A DNA stretch of 64,000 bases from Giardia muris (lineage: Eukaryota; Fornicata; Diplomonadida; Hexamitidae): the NCBI GenBank assembly GCA_006247105.1, contig CM016926.1, positions 2,232,001-2,296,000 of the forward strand. Direction: 5' to 3'. This document shows, in pieces, positions 52,780-61,720 of this stretch. Made by a program: the position numbers and the translations under genes. The notes beneath the pieces are model-generated. The model was not told the DNA's origin. It ran no database searches and worked only from the letters and a program-made list of their open reading frames with translations. Every line of letters begins with the position of its first letter. The first letter of the stretch is position 1.

Positions 52780-54801
52780 TTATACCTCCGGTTCGTTCTG
52801 CGTATTAGTGACCGGGATCTCCGTCGTCGTCGTTGAAAGGATGCTCTCCTCGGGGATCCGGTTTTCTTCGTCAAATCTACCGACCGGGAAGTTCATCCCC
52901 TTCATCGTCACCTGTCGCGACGTGACTAGGATGAGCTCGTCTATCTCAGCGTTAGCGATCCCATGTAACGCCCGTGCCCGCCTGATGCGACCCATTAAGG
53001 CGTTGATCGCCGGGCTACTCGCCCCGAACTCCGGGAGGGTCGCGGAAAGCTGAAGGAAAAGGGCGACGCCGAAGACCTGGACCGTCGATGAGTAGCGAAA
53101 GACATCGAAGATGTGCATGACCGCCTGAAGGAATGGGCCCGTGTGCAAGAGAAGGGCCGACCGGCCGTCAACGGCATGCATACGGCATCCGAAAAGGAAG
53201 GAGCACGCGTCATGGACCGTATAACAATAATGTGCGTAGACGAAGAGGGCCTCGAGGTCCGGGAGGAGCAGGGGCATGATGCTCGGGTCCAATTGCTTCT
53301 CAAGGTCTTCATCGTAGGTGTAAATGGGGATGGTATTCTGTTCGGAAGAGGTGGACCCACTCTTGCCGAAGTAATGGAATCCACGCTGAAACCCAGCTTG
53401 AAGGATGACCGCTCCCTTATCGAGGAAGCTCATCACCTGTGGGGAGATGACCAAAGGCCGGACATGGATGGTGCTTGGGTTCTCTCTGAGGTTATGCAGG
53501 TGAGCTTGAATCGTGATGGGTAGGCCATTATCTCCAACCACAAGATGCGTCACGAGCTTATTCTTGATGAGACGGGACTGAAATGTGGTCACCTTTCCTA
53601 AAGTGTTCGAGATGGAACAACTCCAACGTAGGTCAAAGGTGTACCGCCCTTCAAAGCATGGGATGATATGGAAGGCATAGCGTAGGATACGGACCTGACG
53701 AAGACGTTCCCGATCGACCCAGAACTCCATGAATTCCCGTTGGGTGTTGGGGAAAAGAATGTCAAGTCCGATGACGATGTTAGTGAAGAGGCGCTGGGAA
53801 TGCGCCTCATATGGGTTAGCGAACAGAATCACTTGTACGTTCCAATGATTTGGATTGCTGAGAAGCTTTTGTCTTTCAACATATTCTGCTTTAAAATCAC
53901 GGACAATGAGGTGAGCGATGAAGGGGACTCGATGCTGTGGCAATTCATAGACATCAACTCGAGGTGAGTGTTGACGGTGGGTTGAATCGAGTTGGAGTGA
54001 ACGAGGACTTCTAATGTCCTTCGATGTTTGGTTATTCATTGAGACTGGAAAGAGTCGACGACATTCCTCGGTCACCGCCACCGTCGTAAAGGGCATGTAG
54101 GGTATGGGTCGTGTTGAATGCTTGAGAACTAGCTTACTCGGAGCTTGCGGCAGTGGGCCGTTTGACACGTTCAGAAGACGCCCAATCGTCTCACAACAGC
54201 ATTCGATAATGTGGGAGTCAATTTGTTTAAGGGACGAGGTTGTACAACTGAGGATACGATTGCAAGTGCTCGGATACGGACTGATCTCTTTGTGAAAAGG
54301 GCAATATATGGACACCTCTCTCTGCTTCAAAGGAGTATGAACCTCTGCAATGGGGAAGATCTCGGAGGATACCGCCCTTAGCTTTCCAGAAGCAAATGTA
54401 TCAATGGCTCCTGGAAGGGCTGGCCGTAAGAGAATTGAGGGGGTGTCGGGAGAGAACGAGAAGCCCGCTACTGATGCTCTCGTCTCAGTCCCTCCATCTT
54501 CTCTGCATTGGTTTTGCTTCGAGCGGTTGAATGCGCAGATGGGGCAATGGACGATCCCTATCGCGGAGAGCTCCTCGTAGAGGCACCGCTCACAGAACTG
54601 GTGCTCGCAGGCGCCCTGGTACAGGTAGAACGAGAAGTCGTCGCAGATGCAACATCTCTCGTCGGTGGTCGTGTCGCGGATGCTCGGGCGGCCCAGGTAT
54701 GCGGCCTGGAAGCTTTCCCGTTGCTCGTCGAGGTCCTTCTCGTAGCGGATGCAGCCGGAGAGAAGGCATAGCTCGCGAATCGTCAACGCTTTGGCTGACA
54801 T
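52780..54801 (-). CDS. RING-finger protein
   Basis: The 673-residue protein has an N-terminal RING finger at about 48-90: CCIC, CEHQFCERC and HCPIC. The remainder, over 550 residues, has no known domain; HFIV-like and beta-rich parts suggest a globular region. It is probably a ubiquitin ligase. A long N-terminal RING with a big C-terminal part recalls ZNF598/Hel2 E3 ligases of ribosome quality control; I see only partial similarity in layout. The ATG follows CCCCATTAAA. Only 11 bp separate the upstream gene's stop (54813) from this start. Confidence 0.8.
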   Translation of the reverse strand: MSAKALTIRELCLLSGCIRYEKDLDEQRESFQAAYLGRPSIRDTTTDERCCICDDFSFYLYQGACEHQFCERCLYEELSAIGIVHCPICAFNRSKQNQCREDGGTETRASVAGFSFSPDTPSILLRPALPGAIDTFASGKLRAVSSEIFPIAEVHTPLKQREVSIYCPFHKEISPYPSTCNRILSCTTSSLKQIDSHIIECCCETIGRLLNVSNGPLPQAPSKLVLKHSTRPIPYMPFTTVAVTEECRRLFPVSMNNQTSKDIRSPRSLQLDSTHRQHSPRVDVYELPQHRVPFIAHLIVRDFKAEYVERQKLLSNPNHWNVQVILFANPYEAHSQRLFTNIVIGLDILFPNTQREFMEFWVDRERLRQVRILRYAFHIIPCFEGRYTFDLRWSCSISNTLGKVTTFQSRLIKNKLVTHLVVGDNGLPITIQAHLHNLRENPSTIHVRPLVISPQVMSFLDKGAVILQAGFQRGFHYFGKSGSTSSEQNTIPIYTYDEDLEKQLDPSIMPLLLPDLEALFVYAHYCYTVHDACSFLFGCRMHAVDGRSALLLHTGPFLQAVMHIFDVFRYSSTVQVFGVALFLQLSATLPEFGASSPAINALMGRIRRARALHGIANAEIDELILVTSRQVTMKGMNFPVGRFDEENRIPEESILSTTTTEIPVTNTQNEPEV

Positions 54802-54812
54802 TTTAATGGGGT

Positions 54813-55988
54813 CTAGATTCGATCTAGTGAGCCACAGATGATCGTATTGACGTCCTCACAGGCGCAGCTGCCCGAGGCCTGGACGGAGAGGAGCGGAACG
54901 AGCATCCCCTTGTCTGTGAGGAAGATTTCCGCCCCCATCTCCTGAACACAAACGGTATTATATGTCTCCTGCAGATGGAAGTTGATTCGCACCTTGGGAC
55001 GTGGGATAGTTACTGTTGATAGGTTTGCCATGATAACTTCGGAACTACTTTTCATTCCCACAATACCAACAAATTGATAAGGATCTGATTTAGGAAGAAC
55101 GAGTTGCAAGTAGCTTGAGACGTCATGGAACCTCACATCGATCGTCTGGGATGGCTTCGGGATGAGTAGGGTCTCAAGCATGGAGCTTTCCAGGTGTAAG
55201 GTCAAGGATTCATCTCCTAACAGCATGGTGTCTATTACAACCTCTCCTCGTAGTCGTACGTTGGAGAACTTGACGTCTTGGCCATGGTAACCTCGAATCA
55301 GGAGGGGGTGGAATGTCCATTGTCCACCGAATGCAATATTCAGATCGTAATCATCATTACAGGTACGACCATTTTGTCTCCCCACTGCCGCCTCCTTTAA
55401 GGAAGCGAACCATATGGGTATCTCAGCAGAGAGTTCTTGTTCTTGTTCCTGTTCGCTGGGATTGGATGCAGCGTGTCTCAAATAGCTGGGATCGAACCAT
55501 GGTTCCGTGATTAGCATACGTTTTCGATTAGGGTTACCGACATTGAGCTGAATCGTCGTACCAGGGATGGAGGTGAACCGAAGCCCCACCATTCGTGTTA
55601 ACTTATCCCTGTTCTTATGGAAGGTATGGTTCAATATCAATCCGAGCTGCAATGACTCAGAACGTGAGCCCTGTGTCTTCTCCTTCAACTCGTTCAGCGG
55701 CACCCCATCACGAAGAAAGAAGGTATCCACCCCACCATCGTATACGGGATACTCGCCGTCATACGACGGACCAGTGGCATGACTCAACCTTTGCCCGGTC
55801 CCCATCGATAAGGCAATCGTATGGACGGACCCGCTGAGGCCGCAATAGCCCACGTCTAGCCCAAGGTATACTCCCATGAGGATGGTCAATACGCAGATCA
55901 GGACCGAGACGCCTATGAGGAACGTTGACATGATCGGGGAGATCAACTTCGGTATTGGAGGATATGCTCGTTGGATTCGAGATGTCAT
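54813..55988 (-). CDS. single-pass membrane protein of unknown function
   Basis: The 391-residue protein has a membrane helix at about 20-43 (TFLIGVSVLICVLTILMGVY) after a basic N-terminus, giving a type II or signal-anchor topology. The rest is a beta-rich domain with several Cys (VGYCGLSG, RTCNDDYDLN, SCACEDVNTIIC), perhaps disulfide-bonded in the lumen. The family is not recognised. The ATG overlaps an AGTGAAT poly(A) signal of the upstream gene. The TAG stop is 11 bp from the next gene's start on the same strand. Confidence 0.75.
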   Translation of the reverse strand: MTSRIQRAYPPIPKLISPIMSTFLIGVSVLICVLTILMGVYLGLDVGYCGLSGSVHTIALSMGTGQRLSHATGPSYDGEYPVYDGGVDTFFLRDGVPLNELKEKTQGSRSESLQLGLILNHTFHKNRDKLTRMVGLRFTSIPGTTIQLNVGNPNRKRMLITEPWFDPSYLRHAASNPSEQEQEQELSAEIPIWFASLKEAAVGRQNGRTCNDDYDLNIAFGGQWTFHPLLIRGYHGQDVKFSNVRLRGEVVIDTMLLGDESLTLHLESSMLETLLIPKPSQTIDVRFHDVSSYLQLVLPKSDPYQFVGIVGMKSSSEVIMANLSTVTIPRPKVRINFHLQETYNTVCVQEMGAEIFLTDKGMLVPLLSVQASGSCACEDVNTIICGSLDRI

Positions 55989-55993
55989 TCACT
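55987..55993 (-). terminator. poly(A) signal overlapping the next gene's ATG
   Basis: AGTGAAT on the minus strand lies 30 bp past the stop of the gene ending at 56023. Its last two bases are the A and T of the ATG at 55988. Confidence 0.6.
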
Positions 55994-56022
55994 TGATAAG
56001 TAAGCTGGAAAAGAAGAACGCC

Positions 56023-57759
56023 TTATTTGGCCTCGATACCCAGTAGAGATAACAGTAACGAGGGGACCATAGGACTAAGCGCCTCGTCTACCTTCAAGGC
56101 TTTAGCATCATCCCAAGTCTCAACCGCAAGGATTTGAGCTAGATCAAATAGAGGCTCACAAGTATCCAAAAGAGGTGTTTCTAAACACTCGGCTAAGCCT
56201 TGCTCGATCGCTAATAGCTCCTCGATGAAACGTGGTAGCCTTGTCCTTGATATGGGGAGCTCGCTTAAGATCCTGGCTATCTTCATCGTCAACTCCTGCA
56301 TGATATATGGGAGAAGCTCTAACGTCCGTTCATGGTCCTGCGTGTCAAGCCCCTTGATTTCTCGAGATAAACGCTGACGAAGCAAAATCGACGATGTGGT
56401 CTGAACGAAATCATAACAGACATCGTTGAGGCCAGAAAGGACTGTAGTTGCCTGTCTCCTTAAGGCCGTTTCTAAGTTAGAAAGAAACAGGTCTGCAACG
56501 TCAGATGGGGTGCAGTATTCCAGTAGGACTGGCTTTAAGATGACCATCCTCTTGATATCAGTGCTGGAAACGGTGGAGAGACGAGCCTTCAAGTCGAGCC
56601 TGAGCTGCTCCTTTAACTCTGAGAGAAGGCTCAGTGTCACCGTTGATCCAGTGCACACCTTTTGGATCGACTCGAGACGAGAGAAGACGTGTCTCACCCC
56701 ATCCAGGACGTCTACATCAATAGGAATGTCTGTATCTGTATCCATCCTCTCATGCGTCTCCCCCCTCTCGTGCAAGAGCACAGTATCGACGATGGCGTTG
56801 AGATATCTCCTCTCTGTATCGACGTACTTCCTTATGATCTCGGCCTCAAGTTCATGCGTCTCACTAAGGGAGTCAAAGGGCTGGACGAGGCTGGCATCGA
56901 ACGCCCCTTTCAGTACTCCCTCATTAAGAAGGCGTGTGACCACGAGCCCATAATGGTGGAAAATCACGTATACCGTCCTGAGAGCGTTGGTGTATGCATC
57001 GATCTCTATCACGGCTAACGGTTCAATTAAATTTGCCAAGCTTGAGCGTAATGAACTAATTGCACTCATGCATAGGTTGTGGTTACTTTTGGGTGCATAC
57101 GTACTGATCCTATGCTCATCTGACCCCAATAAAAGGGTTAATACTCCCTGGACGCGCATCAAACGTTCAGTATTCTCAAGCACCAGCCGATGTCTTTCTA
57201 TATGCTTCTGCATAGTTGTAGTTAAGCCTTGTAAGACGTCCGAGATGAGCTGTGAAGCCGGTACCATACTAGGTGGGGGGTCAATGGGCTGTGGATCAAG
57301 GTAGAAGCTAAGTTCGGCCCTTGTTGAGTCTGGTATGCTGTTTGTATCTTCAAGCGCCCTATGCAATGCCTCAGTTACCACATTCTCATCTCTTCCTAAG
57401 GCCTTCAACGCTTTGGTCATGTATCCCGCCTGTTCGATGACGTCTTGTGGGGGACTCGTCTGTAAAAGCGTTACCACGTACCTCTCAAGGTCGTCAATGC
57501 CATTTCTCCTTGGACCTTGGTCCTGGTCGGTTAAGTCCAGATACAGACGCATCTGTTCCGTCTCCCGCGCTAGGTCGTTAAGAGCCTTATTATCCATGAC
57601 CTCCTGCTCGAGTCTGAGAAGGTCGTTAGTCTCCGCTACGCACCGCTGAGTCTTAGCCATCAAGGCTTGTATGTCGGCCACTTGTGTACTTACCCGTGTG
57701 TACGCGCTCGAAAGCCGTTCGATAGACTCCATCCATCGGGAAAGGAAGCCTTTACTCAT
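56023..57759 (-). CDS. helical tethering-type protein, possibly COG6
   Basis: The 578-residue protein from the ATG at 57759 is all-helical in appearance. Its N-terminal coiled coil (IERLSSAYTRVSTQVADIQA) is followed by blocks like ISDVLQGLTTTMQKHIERHR and ALRTVYVIFHHYGLVVTRLL, reminiscent of COG complex subunit 6 (CATCHR fold). COG tethers retrograde vesicles; Giardia lacks a classical Golgi, so it might act at encystation vesicles. The identification is weak. The upstream TRAPPC1 gene, also a vesicle tether, overlaps this start by 8 bp on the same strand. Confidence 0.6.
   Translation of the reverse strand: MSKGFLSRWMESIERLSSAYTRVSTQVADIQALMAKTQRCVAETNDLLRLEQEVMDNKALNDLARETEQMRLYLDLTDQDQGPRRNGIDDLERYVVTLLQTSPPQDVIEQAGYMTKALKALGRDENVVTEALHRALEDTNSIPDSTRAELSFYLDPQPIDPPPSMVPASQLISDVLQGLTTTMQKHIERHRLVLENTERLMRVQGVLTLLLGSDEHRISTYAPKSNHNLCMSAISSLRSSLANLIEPLAVIEIDAYTNALRTVYVIFHHYGLVVTRLLNEGVLKGAFDASLVQPFDSLSETHELEAEIIRKYVDTERRYLNAIVDTVLLHERGETHERMDTDTDIPIDVDVLDGVRHVFSRLESIQKVCTGSTVTLSLLSELKEQLRLDLKARLSTVSSTDIKRMVILKPVLLEYCTPSDVADLFLSNLETALRRQATTVLSGLNDVCYDFVQTTSSILLRQRLSREIKGLDTQDHERTLELLPYIMQELTMKIARILSELPISRTRLPRFIEELLAIEQGLAECLETPLLDTCEPLFDLAQILAVETWDDAKALKVDEALSPMVPSLLLSLLGIEAK
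57750..57756 (-). terminator. poly(A)-like signal inside the next gene's start
   Basis: AGTAAAG on the minus strand contains the TAA stop of TRAPPC1 and begins within three bases of the downstream gene's ATG at 57759. It matches AGTRAAY except at the final base. Confidence 0.5.
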
Positions 57760-58153
57760 CAATGGTGGAAGCAAGAAAGATTATTCCCTTCCTAAAGGCC
57801 ACGTTGTCGTCAAAAGAGGTGCCAGGCTCCCAGTCGGGGTTTTCAACCACCCGTTTGACGAATAAGTCGCGGTACACGGCCGCAAGCTCCGGTCCAAGGT
57901 ACCGGACCCCTCGAGTCGTTAGGAAGACGAACCAATAACCCGTCGCTGTTTCATACAGGTGACAACGATACCCTTCCGTATCGAAGTATTCAAGACGTGG
58001 CTTCTCCTCGGGGACGATGGTGCCTCCCACCACTCGAAGCATGAAGATGAGGTTCGGTAGCATCTCGGAGGGCCCGACTCCAGGGGGATCAAGCGGGGTG
58101 AACTGTAAGACCTCTCCACCTCGACGGAACGCATAGAACTGGAGAACAGGCAT
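57752..58153 (-). CDS. BET5: TRAPP complex subunit TRAPPC1 (Bet5)
   Basis: The 133-residue longin-like protein has the usual size. It opens MPVLQFYAFRRGGEVLQF, continues with CHLYETATGYWFVFLTTRGV and closes with YRDLFVKRVVENPDW, matching the Bet5 pattern of KLHYYET-TG and LYVELVVKNP. TRAPP is the Rab1/Ypt1 exchange factor and vesicle tether in ER-to-Golgi traffic. The start is the ATG at 58153 after CAATTTGAAACAG; the frame extends three codons to a TTG. Its last two codons and stop overlap the next gene's ATG. Confidence 0.85.
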   Translation of the reverse strand: MPVLQFYAFRRGGEVLQFTPLDPPGVGPSEMLPNLIFMLRVVGGTIVPEEKPRLEYFDTEGYRCHLYETATGYWFVFLTTRGVRYLGPELAAVYRDLFVKRVVENPDWEPGTSFDDNVAFRKGIIFLASTIDE

Positions 58154-58224
58154 CTGTTTCAAATTGAATTCCGAGCGAGAGGAAAGGAAAAAGGATAAGG
58201 AGCGGCCCCCTGTTTGCTTGCCGT

Positions 58225-58357
58225 GGCGTCGGATGTCTCACGTAGGTGGGGTTGAGGACGCCTTGAACACAGCCGGATCGCCCGAGGCCGGAAACGGAGC
58301 AGGGTTAGGCGGGCGATGAGTAGTACAGGTTCGACCGCTCACTTCTCCTTCATTCAA
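58225..58357 (+). ncRNA. candidate structured non-coding RNA
   Basis: In a 226-bp gap between two tandem genes the plus strand can form two good hairpins. The first pairs GGCGTC (58225-58230) with GACGCC (58257-58262), and inner CTCA with TGAG. The second pairs ATCGCCCG (58277-58284) with CGGGCGAT (58310-58317) and has an internal CCG-GAAA-CGG tetraloop hairpin. A B-box-like GGTTCGACC follows near 58329. At 58346-58357 TCCTTCATTCAA matches 11 of 12 positions of the 3' processing motif TCCTTYACTCAA, as I recall it for Giardia non-coding RNAs. The class of RNA is not clear; H/ACA-type is possible. Confidence 0.35.
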
Positions 58358-58379
58358 TCTTCAGTCAACAGTTAGCCTT

Positions 58380-59201
58380 TTATCCGTCGACGCCGACGCT
58401 CATGTCCACGTCCATGCCCATATCCGCTTCACGCGGCTCGGGGGGCTCCTCGTCCTCCCCGTAACCTAGGGCGATGTCGGCGCGGATCACGATCTCCTCA
58501 AGCGTTTCGGGCTCCGCGGCCGTATATGGGATGAAGTTGGGGAGGCCCTCTTGGAAGACCGCGCGTTCTATCGCGTCGTCAAGGGGCCGTTCTGATGCCG
58601 CATGGATCCAAGTGAGTTCCGATGAGCTTTCTGGGTTATCGATGAGTTTCTTCTTGACTTTGGGGTCTAGTAGGTCGATCTTACTCATGATAGGTAAGAA
58701 TGCCGTTCCACAGCCGGCCATTGCACCTAGAGCAACCAAGGCCGATGAGAGACAAGCGGAACGGCTATGGAACCGTTGTGCCTCAAGGATGTAAACGGTG
58801 AGGACTGAGTACCCACGCCTTTGTAAGTACCGGGCGAGACTCCCTAGACAGTCGTAATGGGTGAACAGCTCGATTTGTCCCGCAAAGTCGATGATTAAAT
58901 AATCGTCTTCGTAGCCTAAAGCGTCATCAAGCCAGCTATCCTGCGCCTCGGTTAGTGCGTGCTCCAGGGCATAGACGAGCGCCCCGTTCGGGCCCAAGCC
59001 ACAGTAGTCCATCACGTCATCGGTGGTGATGAGTTCACGGATGTCGACGGCCGGGTCGTATGGCACCATGTCCGAGGCCGGGTCGAAATTGAAGACGTGG
59101 GCTATACGATGCAGAAGGCCCAGATGGGTTTGAAGGCGAGCGCAATATGTCGACTTCCCAGCCCCGGCCGGTCCGACGACGATCTGGCAATAGCGTCCCA
59201 T
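58380..59201 (-). CDS. GPN3: GPN-loop GTPase GPN3
   Basis: The 273-residue GTPase assists assembly and nuclear import of RNA polymerase II. It opens MGRYCQIVVGPAGAGKSTYC with the P-loop at 10-17. It has NFDPAS, the Gly-Pro-Asn loop in GLGPNGALVYALEH near 70, DFAGQIELFTHYD (usual DCPGQIE) near 102-114, and MSKIDLL for nucleotide specificity. The C-terminus is acidic and Met/Asp-rich (MGMDVDMSVGVDG). The first ATG is 59216, but that at 59201 gives the family N-terminus (compare MPRYAQLVMGPAG). Confidence 0.93.
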   Translation of the reverse strand: MGRYCQIVVGPAGAGKSTYCARLQTHLGLLHRIAHVFNFDPASDMVPYDPAVDIRELITTDDVMDYCGLGPNGALVYALEHALTEAQDSWLDDALGYEDDYLIIDFAGQIELFTHYDCLGSLARYLQRRGYSVLTVYILEAQRFHSRSACLSSALVALGAMAGCGTAFLPIMSKIDLLDPKVKKKLIDNPESSSELTWIHAASERPLDDAIERAVFQEGLPNFIPYTAAEPETLEEIVIRADIALGYGEDEEPPEPREADMGMDVDMSVGVDG

Positions 59202-59412
59202 TCTTTTTCTCTTCATCCTTATGAGTCTTTCATAACCATCCTATTCTCCTCAAAGCTTGGAGCTCGAGGAAGAAGGAAGAGCCTCGATTTCTCCCGCATT
59301 GCACCTGGGAGGATGTACCAAGAAGACTACCATGGTGCATCCTCTCACCCTACTGTCATTCGGTCTTCTAATGCGTCACGATGATACAGAATGCAATGAT
59401 CAACGCAATAAA

Positions 59413-61551
59413 ATGGCTGAGACAGAACTCATGCGAGCTTCCTCCAGAGGAGACGTCGTAGGCGTCACGTCTTATGCGAGTCAAGCGGGATTACGTGACG
59501 CCCAATGCCGAACAGCCCTCATGCGTGCTGCCGAGCGTGGGTACGCGAAGATTGTGCGTCTTCTTCGTCCAGTTGAATCCAGGATGCAGGACCTTTTCGG
59601 CCAGACGGCCCTAATGCTTGCCATTCAAGGGGGCCATAGGGGCTGCGTCACGCTCCTCCTACATGAACGTGGGGTCAAGTCCTATAGCGGAGAAACTGTA
59701 GAGGCTTTAGCATCACGTCTTCTCGATAGTTCCGATGATTCGATGAGAGATAGACGACGTGCAATCCTGGAAAGCATTCAACAGGTTGATGAGTACCCAG
59801 ACCTTCCGGATAAGCTATCCATGTATGAGCTCACTGGAACCATTGGAAGAGGTGGTTATGGGACCATTTATTCCGCCTATCACCCAGTCCATGGCGTCTG
59901 CGTCTTGAAGGTCATTGAATACGAGGAGATGTCTGACGAGACGATCGAATGCTTACGAAGAGAGTTGGCCGTCATCCCCGCGATCAAGCACCCGCACATA
60001 CTTGAGTACTATGATGTCGATGAGGATATGGAGTATGAGCTGGCATATATAGCAATGGTCTGGTGCTCAAGGACGCTTCTCGATGAGATTCGTGAGAGGA
60101 GGATGCGTAAGAACCGTTTTAGTGACCTTGAGATCTGGAGGTGTATGAAGGATCTCTCCAGTGGCTTAGTCTGCCTTCATGGCAAAGGGTTCATCCATGG
60201 GGATTTGAAACCCGGAAATGTTTTCGTTACGGGCGATGGACGTTATGTCCTTGCCGATTTCGGACTCATCCGCGATCTGAATGAGTCGATCGATAGTACC
60301 ATTGTTGCTGGGACGGAGATGTACATGGCACCGGAACTCTTCGAGCCGGATACCACTTATTCTAAGGCCATCGACACCTGGGCATTGGGAGTCATTTCAT
60401 ACGAATTGGCTCGAGGCGTGGTGCCATTTGCAGACTCCGACGCAGCCGTCCATAGTCAACCACCTTCAATCAAGGGGAGATCTCCGCAGCTTATAAGCCT
60501 CATCTTTGGTCTTCTCAACAAGGATCCTGACATGCGTCCAACGGCCGAAGCGATCCTTGACGAGGCCACTTATCAAGTGGAGTTGATACTGACGGCTAGC
60601 GCCGTGGAGAAGGAGACGATGATAGAGGAATTAACACAGAAGGTTGCTCAACTCACCACCGAGAAGGAGGAGAGCTTAACTGGACTAGAGGAAGAGGCTC
60701 GTACACGGATGCTTCAACAGCTTCTTACCGTGAAGAACTCTGAAATCGTCACTCTTATGGACGAGCTTGTCATGCTTCGAGAAAAGGTTGAGGAAAAGGA
60801 GATGAATGGAGTGCAAGGGTCTTCTCCTCCGGGTACGGGGAGGCATAGACTGAGCTCAATCTCGACCGCCTCGGATATGACATTGAAACAAGCGGAGACG
60901 GCGAGTGTGATTGTTAGAGAGTACTATAAGACCGAATTGGAGAAGGCGGACCAATCGATTCGGGACCTTCATGAACAGATGAGAATATTGGACGAGGAGG
61001 GTCCAAAGTTGACTCCTCTATCACTGACTCAGAGATCATTAAGAACTACTTCATTATCGCAGCCTTCTTCCGCGTTATTGAATTCCGATACTAGTAAGAA
61101 TATTCCTTCTCTTAAACAGGATCTGACACAGCTTCTCACCTCATTAGGGGAAGCACGCTTGCGTTGGGCGGAAGAGACTCGAGGAGCTGCGATACAGAAT
61201 CGTTCACAGGCCAATGGAAGTATATCTGTACAACAACCTTCTGGATTAGAACCAAGTCATCAAGAAGCACTTACCTCTATCGTCTTGGACTTAGGCAACT
61301 TAGCCACCGTCTGTAAGGCGGATATCGCAGCACTCAGGAATCTATATTCCTCCTTGATGAGATGCGAAAAAGCTGTCAAGCTCTATCTTAAACAGGTCAA
61401 CAATGCTAAGGGTAAGGAGCCGCAAAGGCCAAAAGAGGCTATTTTGGTAGCTGGGAAGCAGCAAGCAGAGGGCTTAAGTCAACAAGCCATCGAGCTACTT
61501 GATACCATCCAGCAGTCCGGAGCCCTCTTCTCTCTTCTCTCGGCACTGTAG
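59413..61551 (+). CDS. ankyrin-Nek protein kinase with coiled-coil tail
   Basis: The 712-residue protein opens MAETELMRASSRGDVVGVTS with three ankyrin repeats (to about residue 95). A Nek kinase domain follows at about 137-395: GRGGYGTIY, VLKVIEY, HGDLKPGNVFV near 261, ADFGLIR and APEL. HRD is changed to HGD, but the catalytic Asp and DFG remain, so activity is possible. The rest is coiled coil and Ser/Thr-rich linker. The frame extends upstream to a TTG at 59257; the ATG at 59413 follows CAACGCAATAAA. The last codon is TAG, with AGTGAAT 15 bp downstream. Confidence 0.92.
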   Translation: MAETELMRASSRGDVVGVTSYASQAGLRDAQCRTALMRAAERGYAKIVRLLRPVESRMQDLFGQTALMLAIQGGHRGCVTLLLHERGVKSYSGETVEALASRLLDSSDDSMRDRRRAILESIQQVDEYPDLPDKLSMYELTGTIGRGGYGTIYSAYHPVHGVCVLKVIEYEEMSDETIECLRRELAVIPAIKHPHILEYYDVDEDMEYELAYIAMVWCSRTLLDEIRERRMRKNRFSDLEIWRCMKDLSSGLVCLHGKGFIHGDLKPGNVFVTGDGRYVLADFGLIRDLNESIDSTIVAGTEMYMAPELFEPDTTYSKAIDTWALGVISYELARGVVPFADSDAAVHSQPPSIKGRSPQLISLIFGLLNKDPDMRPTAEAILDEATYQVELILTASAVEKETMIEELTQKVAQLTTEKEESLTGLEEEARTRMLQQLLTVKNSEIVTLMDELVMLREKVEEKEMNGVQGSSPPGTGRHRLSSISTASDMTLKQAETASVIVREYYKTELEKADQSIRDLHEQMRILDEEGPKLTPLSLTQRSLRTTSLSQPSSALLNSDTSKNIPSLKQDLTQLLTSLGEARLRWAEETRGAAIQNRSQANGSISVQQPSGLEPSHQEALTSIVLDLGNLATVCKADIAALRNLYSSLMRCEKAVKLYLKQVNNAKGKEPQRPKEAILVAGKQQAEGLSQQAIELLDTIQQSGALFSLLSAL

Positions 61552-61565
61552 ACTGCTGTCTAGTT

Positions 61566-61572
61566 AGTGAAT
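61566..61572 (+). terminator. poly(A) signal of ankyrin-Nek gene
   Basis: AGTGAAT lies 15 bp past the TAG stop and matches AGTRAAY exactly. Confidence 0.65.
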
Positions 61573-61720
61573 TTATTGAGAACAAGGCACTTCAGCCTCT
61601 CTTCTCAGCTGGACTCTTCATTACAGGATATCGTATGTGTTATAATTAGTTAACATACTTGCTTCGTCCTAATTCGACTTCAGACGCTACGCTACTCGAC
61701 TGTGTCTGAGACAAATTTAA

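Noticed and set aside
61633..61658. GTATGT and ACATAC inverted pair in A/T-rich DNA
   Set aside because: GTATGT is the Giardia splice-donor motif but no upstream exon or acceptor is present; it is probably A/T-rich promoter DNA of the gene at 61721.
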